This document shows, one piece after another, positions 4,566-9,933 of a stretch of DNA of 9,933 bases; the first letter of the stretch is position 1; each line of letters opens with the position of its first letter. Source of the DNA: Anaerolineaceae bacterium (GTDB lineage Bacteria; Chloroflexota; Anaerolineae; JAAYZQ01); contig JAAYZQ010000254.1 in the NCBI GenBank assembly GCA_012514775.1, forward strand, positions 1 through 9,933. Direction: 5' to 3'. The notes beneath the pieces were generated by a model, which worked only from the letters and a program-made list of their open reading frames with translations, did no database searches and was not told where the DNA came from. A program made the position numbers and the translations under genes.

Positions 4566-7500
4566 CTATCGCTGGTCGTGCGGCACGGTCACGGTGGCCG
4601 TTGCCACGGTGACGTTGCCGCAAGCATCGGTCACCTCGTAGGTGATGGTATAGATCCGGCCGGTGCCGCCGCCGGCCCGCTCGGCCCGCAGGCTGAAGGT
4701 ATAGTCGTCGACGATGAGGATGTCATCCGGCACGTCGCCGTCGCCCAGTCCTTCGTCGGGCTCGTTGGACGTGACCGACACCAGCCTGATGGCCGGCGCC
4801 GGGTCAAAGTTGTCCGTGGCCACCACCGTGGCGACCACCGTGACGTACTTGTGGTTGACCGGCCAGAGCGTATCCGGGCTGACCGACACCTCCACCACGG
4901 GCGGGATCTCGTCACAGACCTGGAGGCCAACGATCACCGGATCGTGGTCCGACGAGCGGAAGGGATCGGGCGCAAAGAGCGCATCCTGGGCCGGCTGCTT
5001 GAAGCTCATGTCATAGTCGATGAGGTCGGGCTCGTCGGCGTTGATGTGCCAGATGGTCGTGCCCGTCACCTCGTCGAACAGGCTGGCGTTTGCCAGCCCG
5101 TGGTCCAGGTAGCCCAACTGGCCGTCAAAGACGTAAGAGTAGGCGTACTCGCCCACAATGTGCCAGACGAGGTCGGTATAGCCCCCGGCCAACAGGACAT
5201 CGATGGGATCTTCTTTGTCGTAGGCGTTCAGGTCGCCGATGATGAGCACATCGGCGTCGCCGCTGCCCGTGGGATCGGCCGCCAGCCAGTCGACCAGGAC
5301 CTGCGCGCCAAGGGTACGCGTCAGGTTGCAGTTGCCCTGTACCGGGTCGTCGTCACCCGGGCCGCAGGCCGTCCCTTTGGACTTCAGGTGGTTGACGACC
5401 GCCGTGAGCACGCCCCCGGTGGCATTGTCCATGAAGGCCTGCGCCAGGGCGGGACGGCTCATCTCGTCCAGCTCCCCCTTGTCATTGAGGTAGCCGAAAG
5501 GATTGGTAAACGCCTGGTCGTCCAGGATGGCAGGGGCGCCCAGGGGCGTCACCGTGGCCGGCTTGTAGATGATTGCCTGGCGGATCGCGTCGATGCCCAT
5601 GGCGCCGGTGGCGACGTAGGCATACGTGCCGGCTCCCAGGGCATCGTTGAGGCCCGCCACCAGGTCGGCAGTGGGCACGTCGCCCGGATGGTTCTCGATC
5701 TCGATGAGCCCGACCACGTCGGCGCTCATGGTCGACAGGGCAGCGACGATCTTGGCCCGCTGGCGTTCCAGCTCTTCCAGCGAGTCGGCCCCGCGGCATT
5801 CCTGGTCTCCGAGCGGCCCGCAGATCCAGGCGCCCGTGTCGATGGTGGTAAAGTAGTTGAGCACGTTGAAGGAGGCCACCTTGAGGCTACCACCCACGTG
5901 GTCGGGTTGGGCCGGGCGGGGATTGGCCGGCGTGTAGGCCGCGCCCGCGGTGGGCTGGATGCGGTACAGGTCAAAGCTATAGTCCACCACCCCGGTCACG
6001 TTCTGCAGCACGTCGCCCCCGCGGAAGAGGTTGGTCAGGTCAAAAATGCCGCCGTTGGGGTGCAGCGCCGGATCCGGGTTCTGCGTGCCACGCCCGTCAT
6101 CCAGGGTAATGCGGCTCAGGCTGTTGGACAGCGCCAGGGCCTCGGCCTCCGGCGAGCCGGGCTCGTAGACGGCCGTCGGCTGCATCTGGCGGTCGACGGC
6201 CAGGACGAGCTCGCCATAGCGGTCAAAGTCGAAATACTCGGCAAAGAAGAGGGGCTGCTCCAGCACGACGAGCATGCCCTCGTACCGCTCCAGATCGTCG
6301 GGGCTCGCCAGTGGCAGCGATATGGGGGTTGGCGCCACGGGGCTGCCCCCGGAGCAGCGCCAGACCTGGCCCGCCGAGATCTCGGTCAGGTTGTAGTACT
6401 CTGAAACGACGCCGTGCACCCGCACCCGCTCGCCGGGGAAGACGTCGGTGCCGCCCGGCGCGTAGATAAAGATGCCGTCCGACGTGGCAGCGTTGGCGTC
6501 GCCGCCAGGGTCCTGGATGTGGAATCCGTTCAGGTCGCCGTGATCCGGACTCTCGTTGTTCTGAAAGTCGCCGACCACGATCCCCTCGACGGCCACTTCC
6601 TGGCCGACCAGGGGGCTGGCCAGGCCGTCGCCCTGTACCTCATAGATGGGCGTGTAGGGCTCGCCGCAGGGGTCGGCCTGGGGGACGTATACCGCGTTGG
6701 GCGCGCCGGGGGTGTTCAGCGCTTCGCCCAGGACGGGGCTCCCAGGGAAGCCGGGGATGCCGGCCAGGTCAAAGTCGTTGCGCACCCAGTCACCGGCAGA
6801 GTCGGTGTCCAAGCCGTCGGGGATGCGCGAAGCACCGCCGGGGGGAAAGCTGCCGAGCCCGTCGTAGTTCGGGCCGAGGACCGTAGTCCCGTAGGTTCGA
6901 TCGTCCGCGCCGCCGTCGTACACGGCCACGGAATCCACCAGCGCATCCCAGGGCGTGAGGTCCAGCACGCCATCATTGTTTGTGTCAAGGTCCTGGCCCA
7001 ATGTCCCGGCAAAGCCCTTGACAAGCAGGAGGCTCAGCGTGCCGTTCTCCAGGGCATTGGCAGGCAGATTCGCGAGCCAGAACCCGGCGGCATCAGTCGT
7101 GCCGGCGAGGATCACCTCGTCGACCACCCCGGCACCGGTGCCATCCCCTTCAATCTCCAGGATCGCGTAGGCACTGTAGTCGGTACCTGGAGAGCCCCAG
7201 AGCTCCACGTACTCCACGTCAGTGCCCGCGGTGCTGGCCGAGAACTCGTTGATCTTGGGTTCCTGAAAGCCCGCTTCGCACAGATGCAGGGGCGAAGCAC
7301 TGTGGCGGGGGTTCGGCGCGCCGGTCGCGAAATCGTCGTTGTTGTTGTCCGTGTCGACGCAGCCCTCGCCGGCGCGGAAAGCGGCGGTTGTGTTGCTCAA
7401 CCCTGGTGCGGCTCCTGCGCCCTCGTAAAAGTTGGCAGTCCCAAAACCCACCAGGTCGACGATGCGCGCCGCCTGCTCGGGAGAGCACGGCGCCGAGCCG

Positions 7501-7973
7501 CCGTTGCAGCCCAGCGAGTCAGTGCCCGTCACGAGGGCCACCTTGCCCGCCGTGGCGCTCATGCTGATGGGCGTGGGGTCCGTTACATCGGGCGCCGGCA
7601 GCGGCGCGGTGCCGCCCGATCCCTGCGCTTCCTGAACCAGAAGATACTGGCCGGGCTGCAGCATTAGGTCCGGGAGCTCGGTCAACATCGTCGAGCTTGC
7701 GCCAAAGAGCCCCGTGCCGGTGGCGCTGGCGTACTGCAGAGAGAGGCCATTCAGCGAGACCGGCGCGTCACCGGCGTTAAAGATCTCGATATAGTCGTGC
7801 GTGTAATAGGCTCCGGAGTTGCCACCCCCGCCATAGACCTGGCTGATGCGCAGCGGGTTCGCCGGCGAAGCAACGGCGACGGGTGACAGACCGGCAACGG
7901 GTAGCAGCGCAGTAACCAGGATTACCACCAACAGGCCGGCGATTCCACGTTCCAGGACTCGATGCTTTTCCAT
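4566..7973 (-). CDS. Secreted ExeM/NucH-type nuclease with lamin-tail domains
   Basis: This 1135-residue exported protein probably cuts extracellular DNA. A signal peptide (hydrophobic 11-35, cleavage near A35/A38) is followed by a lamin-tail domain (about 41-165; RISQVYGGGGNSGAYYTHDY), a second lamin-tail-like segment (about 235-385; KINEFSAS) with a DTNNDG calcium-type loop near 327, and an OB-like domain (about 440-560; VEGIVVGDF). An endonuclease/exonuclease/phosphatase domain (about 697-1018) follows, with the family residues N703 (SFNVLNYF), E758 (LIEIENH), H862 (VNHLKSKG), D914 and N916 (GDLNAYD), and D1009-H1010-D1011 (SDHDP). The last about 110 residues look like an Ig/HYR-type beta domain (YEVTDACGN). 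No sorting or anchor signal ends the protein. The ATG at 7973 has AAAGGAG just upstream; an in-frame upstream start at 8045 would put 24 residues before the signal peptide. The catalytic set is complete, so the enzyme should be active. Likely roles are phosphate or nucleotide scavenging, or biofilm DNA turnover. Confidence 0.88.
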   Translation of the reverse strand: MEKHRVLERGIAGLLVVILVTALLPVAGLSPVAVASPANPLRISQVYGGGGNSGAYYTHDYIEIFNAGDAPVSLNGLSLQYASATGTGLFGASSTMLTELPDLMLQPGQYLLVQEAQGSGGTAPLPAPDVTDPTPISMSATAGKVALVTGTDSLGCNGGSAPCSPEQAARIVDLVGFGTANFYEGAGAAPGLSNTTAAFRAGEGCVDTDNNNDDFATGAPNPRHSASPLHLCEAGFQEPKINEFSASTAGTDVEYVELWGSPGTDYSAYAILEIEGDGTGAGVVDEVILAGTTDAAGFWLANLPANALENGTLSLLLVKGFAGTLGQDLDTNNDGVLDLTPWDALVDSVAVYDGGADDRTYGTTVLGPNYDGLGSFPPGGASRIPDGLDTDSAGDWVRNDFDLAGIPGFPGSPVLGEALNTPGAPNAVYVPQADPCGEPYTPIYEVQGDGLASPLVGQEVAVEGIVVGDFQNNESPDHGDLNGFHIQDPGGDANAATSDGIFIYAPGGTDVFPGERVRVHGVVSEYYNLTEISAGQVWRCSGGSPVAPTPISLPLASPDDLERYEGMLVVLEQPLFFAEYFDFDRYGELVLAVDRQMQPTAVYEPGSPEAEALALSNSLSRITLDDGRGTQNPDPALHPNGGIFDLTNLFRGGDVLQNVTGVVDYSFDLYRIQPTAGAAYTPANPRPAQPDHVGGSLKVASFNVLNYFTTIDTGAWICGPLGDQECRGADSLEELERQRAKIVAALSTMSADVVGLIEIENHPGDVPTADLVAGLNDALGAGTYAYVATGAMGIDAIRQAIIYKPATVTPLGAPAILDDQAFTNPFGYLNDKGELDEMSRPALAQAFMDNATGGVLTAVVNHLKSKGTACGPGDDDPVQGNCNLTRTLGAQVLVDWLAADPTGSGDADVLIIGDLNAYDKEDPIDVLLAGGYTDLVWHIVGEYAYSYVFDGQLGYLDHGLANASLFDEVTGTTIWHINADEPDLIDYDMSFKQPAQDALFAPDPFRSSDHDPVIVGLQVCDEIPPVVEVSVSPDTLWPVNHKYVTVVATVVATDNFDPAPAIRLVSVTSNEPDEGLGDGDVPDDILIVDDYTFSLRAERAGGGTGRIYTITYEVTDACGNVTVATATVTVPHDQR

Positions 7974-8262
7974 GGTTCTCCTTTCACCCCGACTTGAGCA
8001 GGTGTTCAAAGGTCTGCACAGATGGTTACCCACAGTGGAACACAAGGAAAGCCTGATTCAGGCTGAGGCACGGTCTGGACGCTTCACCTCCTTTCCCTGC
8101 AACAGCACAGCTTGCGAGAGACAAGCGAAAGCGAGCGCGGCCCTTCGAACGAGTTTGCAAGAAGCGGGCGCCTGGCGGCCAGGATGGTGCCCAAGGCCGG
8201 CCACGAGGAGAGCGATGGATGGTGCAATGACGGACCCCGCCGATGCGGCGGACCGCACGATT
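7974..8262 (-). other. Long 5' leader of the nuclease gene
   Basis: About 290 nt separate the predicted start (near 8263) from the ATG. The leader holds, in mRNA order, a hairpin CCGCCG/CGGCGG with 3-nt loop (8237-8251), a free-standing perfect Shine-Dalgarno (8084-8094), a 7-bp dyad AGCCTGA/TCAGGCT with 1-nt centre (8050-8064), and the gene's own ribosome site. A possible 21-codon leader ORF starts with GTG at 8071 and ends at 8006, but its spacing from the extra ribosome site (15 nt after GGAGG) is long. I recognise no known riboswitch. Confidence 0.35.
8084..8094 (-). promoter_or_regulatory. Free-standing strong Shine-Dalgarno in the nuclease leader
   Basis: On the minus strand the sequence reads AAAGGAGGTGA, complementary to the 3' end of 16S rRNA over its whole length. 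No ATG, GTG or TTG lies at the usual 5-9 nt; the nearest is the GTG at 8071. It may be a ribosome standby site, the start of a short leader peptide, or chance. Confidence 0.3.
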
Positions 8263-8269
8263 GGCCTTC

Positions 8270-8298
8270 AGTGTAGCATCTTGAGCGGGGTTTGTCAA
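8270..8298 (-). promoter_or_regulatory. Sigma70-type promoter for the nuclease gene
   Basis: On the minus strand a perfect TTGACA (8298 to 8293) and TACACT (8275 to 8270, four of six matches to TATAAT) are separated by exactly 17 nt. It points at the nuclease gene, with a predicted start near 8263. It is one of the best promoters in the window. Confidence 0.6.
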
Positions 8299-8304
8299 GA
8301 CGGA

Positions 8305-8321
8305 CGAGATTTGCAATCTCG
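8305..8321. promoter_or_regulatory. Inverted repeat CGAGATT/AATCTCG in the divergent control region
   Basis: CGAGATTTGCAATCTCG has perfect 7-bp arms around TGC. It lies 7 bp upstream of the nuclease -35 box (centre about -50) and about 100 bp before the sensor gene, so one regulator could act on both. It could also be a dispersed intergenic repeat of the genome. Confidence 0.4.
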
Positions 8322-8343
8322 GGTGCAGAATGCAAACAAACTG

Positions 8344-8363
8344 AAGGAGTTTATCGTTATATG
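8344..8363 (+). promoter_or_regulatory. Ribosome site and ATG in a different frame from the sensor gene
   Basis: AAGGAG (8344-8349) precedes an ATG at 8361 by 11 nt and is a better ribosome site than the one before the GTG at 8417. The ATG opens a 47-codon frame that runs into the sensor gene in another frame, ending at 8504. Adding one G to the six-G run at 8406-8411 would join it to the sensor frame. It is therefore either a leader ORF or the true start hidden by a one-base error. Confidence 0.35.
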
Positions 8364-8416
8364 AGTGTGCTGCTACGCCGGCTCCGATCACGGCGCGGCA
8401 GGACAGGGGGGAGAGA

Positions 8417-9933
8417 GTGTTGCCACAATCGGTGCGCGGCAGCCTGCGGGCCAAGATCATCGCCTGGTCGTTTGTGCCCACGGCGATCATCCTGGTCGCC
8501 GTAGCCGTCGTCAGCCTCTATGCCTACCAGTGGATGACCGAGAGCCTGGTGGTCGACCGCGACAGGGACATGACGAGGCTTTCCGCCGAACTGCTGGCCA
8601 CGGAGCTGACGGCCTATACCGACCCCTTCTCGGATCAATTCCTGGCCATGTTCGACGGCCTCATTGCCTTTGATGCCGACGGCCAGGTGATGGCCACCGA
8701 GCCCCTGGCCGCCGGCCGGCGCCGGCCGGCCTGGCTCCGCGAGATGCACCTGGCCAGCCTCGCCGACTCGTCGCAGCCGGCCTTTTCCCGGGTCATCACC
8801 GACCGGGCGCTGGGCGAACAGATCGTGGTCGTCATCATTCCCCTGAAGGAGGAAGGGAGCGGGCCGAGCGGCGGCATCGCCGGCTATTTTCGGCTGGGCG
8901 CGCGCACCGGCAGTGTCCTGAACCGCTCGGTGGCCAAGATCCGGCGCCAGGAGAGCAGCAACGTTTACCTCGTGGACAGCAGCGGCCGGGCGATCTATCA
9001 CTCAAGGCCCGAGTACATCGGCATCAGCCTGGCCGGCCAGGCGACGGTGCAAAAGGCACTGGCCGGCGCCCCCGAAGCCTACCGCACACGCGACGCCGCC
9101 GGCCGCGAGATCGTCGCCAGCTTTGCCCCGGTGCCCGGCACCCCCTGGACCCTGGTCGTGGAGGAGGATTGGGCGAGCCTGATCCGCGCCAGCCGCCACT
9201 ATGGGCAGCTCCTGTTGCTGCTCCTGGCCCTCGGCACCCTGATCCCCACCGTCATTGTCAGCATCGGCGTGCGGCGCATCACCCGACCCATCGCCGAGCT
9301 GATCCGTGCCGCCCAGGAGATGGCCGGCGGGCACTTTGGCCGGCGCATCACGGCCCATACCGGGGACGAGATCGAGGAGCTCGCGAGCCAGTTCAACCGC
9401 ATGGCCGCCCAGCTCCAGGAATCGTACGGCTCGCTGGAGCGCAAGGTGGCCGACCGTACCCGCGAGCTGGCCACCCTCAACACCGTTGCCGCACAGGCCA
9501 GCCAATCGCTCGATCTGGACGAGGTTCTCGGCTGCACCCTCGACGAGGTGCTGGCCGCCGTCCGGTTTGACACCGGGCAGGCCTTTCGCCTGGACCCGGA
9601 GAGCCAGCGCCTGCTGCCCATTGTCCAGCGCGGGCTGTGGCAGGTGCCGGAAAACGGTGCCGGCTGCCTGCCGCTGGACTGTAGCCTGGCGGGCCGGGCG
9701 GTGGCACGGCAAGAGCCCGTGGTCAGCCTGGCTGCCGAGGCACCGGGCGGCGAGATGGACGACCTGGCAATGCGGGAGCAGGTGGCCGTCCTCATCAGCG
9801 TGCCCCTCATCGCCCAGGGCCGGTCGGTGGGCGTTCTCAACCTGGGCAGCCGCTGCCCGCAGCCCATCCAGCCCGAAGAGTTGACGCTCCTGTCCGCCAT
9901 TGGCCGGCAGATCGGGGTCGCCGTGGAAAACGC
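8417..9933 (+). CDS. Membrane sensor with Cache, HAMP and GAF domains, probably a histidine kinase (C-terminus cut)
   Basis: At least 505 residues are present and the frame stays open to the window edge. The order is: TM1 (about 14-38; FVPTAIILVAVAVVSLYAY), an extracytoplasmic Cache-type sensor region (about 40-258; note VDSSGRAIYHSRPEYIGISL and PGTPWTLVVEEDW), TM2 (about 261-284), HAMP (about 286-338; RPIAELIRAAQEMAGG, then DEIEELASQFNRMA), a short coiled linker (LERKVADRTRELATLN) and a GAF domain (about 350 to the edge). This arrangement usually ends in a histidine kinase, and the N-terminus is typical of such kinases, but no DHp or ATPase motif lies inside the window, so a GGDEF or other output is possible. 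The GTG at 8417 has only a GGGAGAG-like ribosome site; TTG at 8420 is the next choice. It is divergent from the nuclease gene. Confidence 0.85.
   Translation, partial: MLPQSVRGSLRAKIIAWSFVPTAIILVAVAVVSLYAYQWMTESLVVDRDRDMTRLSAELLATELTAYTDPFSDQFLAMFDGLIAFDADGQVMATEPLAAGRRRPAWLREMHLASLADSSQPAFSRVITDRALGEQIVVVIIPLKEEGSGPSGGIAGYFRLGARTGSVLNRSVAKIRRQESSNVYLVDSSGRAIYHSRPEYIGISLAGQATVQKALAGAPEAYRTRDAAGREIVASFAPVPGTPWTLVVEEDWASLIRASRHYGQLLLLLLALGTLIPTVIVSIGVRRITRPIAELIRAAQEMAGGHFGRRITAHTGDEIEELASQFNRMAAQLQESYGSLERKVADRTRELATLNTVAAQASQSLDLDEVLGCTLDEVLAAVRFDTGQAFRLDPESQRLLPIVQRGLWQVPENGAGCLPLDCSLAGRAVARQEPVVSLAAEAPGGEMDDLAMREQVAVLISVPLIAQGRSVGVLNLGSRCPQPIQPEELTLLSAIGRQIGVAVEN

Noticed and set aside
4221..6404. 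Long 727-codon open frame on the plus strand opposite the nuclease gene
   Set aside because: It is the antisense shadow of a real gene with intact catalytic motifs; the translation is rich in H, V, R, G and D and resembles no protein. The same applies to the plus-strand frame at 6414-7667.
8711..8730. Perfect 20-bp palindrome made of two GCCGGCCGGC units inside the sensor gene
   Set aside because: It encodes in-frame Ala-Gly-Arg-Arg-Arg-Pro-Ala with GC-rich codons; in a high-GC gene such a run readily arises from codon preference, and it has no promoter context.

Overview
The window is GC-rich and reads as ordinary chromosomal DNA from a free-living bacterium. The style of its genes (a Tat-exported molybdoenzyme, a KimA-like potassium permease, a very large secreted nuclease with lamin-tail domains, and a Cache-HAMP-GAF sensor) suggests Chloroflexota, perhaps the Anaerolineae/Caldilineae side. 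That placement is inference from gene style only; no rRNA or other marker gene is present. I see no rRNA, tRNA, CRISPR array, insertion sequence or phage gene.

Layout. (1) Positions 1-512, minus: N-terminus of a Tat-exported molybdopterin oxidoreductase cut by the window edge. It appears to be driven from a promoter near 811-838, through a leader of about 290 nt that starts with a strong dyad. (2) Positions about 840-1133: a non-coding stretch rich in inverted repeats, including a perfect 22-bp palindrome beside a good sigma70-type promoter. (3) 1134-2015, plus: a metallo-beta-lactamase-fold hydrolase, followed by a terminator-like hairpin. (4) 2016-2370: non-coding, with direct repeats, a perfect -10 box and overlapping hairpins. 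(5) 2371-4386, plus: a KimA-type potassium importer. (6) 4387-4565: three stacked hairpins between convergent genes. (7) 4566-7973, minus: a secreted 1135-residue nuclease of the ExeM/NucH type. (8) 7974-8416: a divergent intergenic region with a perfect TTGACA promoter for the nuclease and a long leader. (9) 8417-9933, plus: a membrane sensor (Cache, HAMP, GAF) cut by the window edge, probably a histidine kinase.

How they work together. No two neighbours share an operon: each gene has its own promoter-like signal or lies on the opposite strand from its neighbour. There is a loose theme of envelope and environment functions (export of a redox enzyme, potassium import, extracellular DNA breakdown, environmental sensing), but nothing in the sequence ties them into one system. 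The divergent nuclease/sensor pair shares one control region and could be co-regulated. I found no convincing undescribed system. The observations most worth a second look are the regulatory dyads, the unusual cysteine spacing in the molybdoenzyme, and the uncertain start of the sensor gene.
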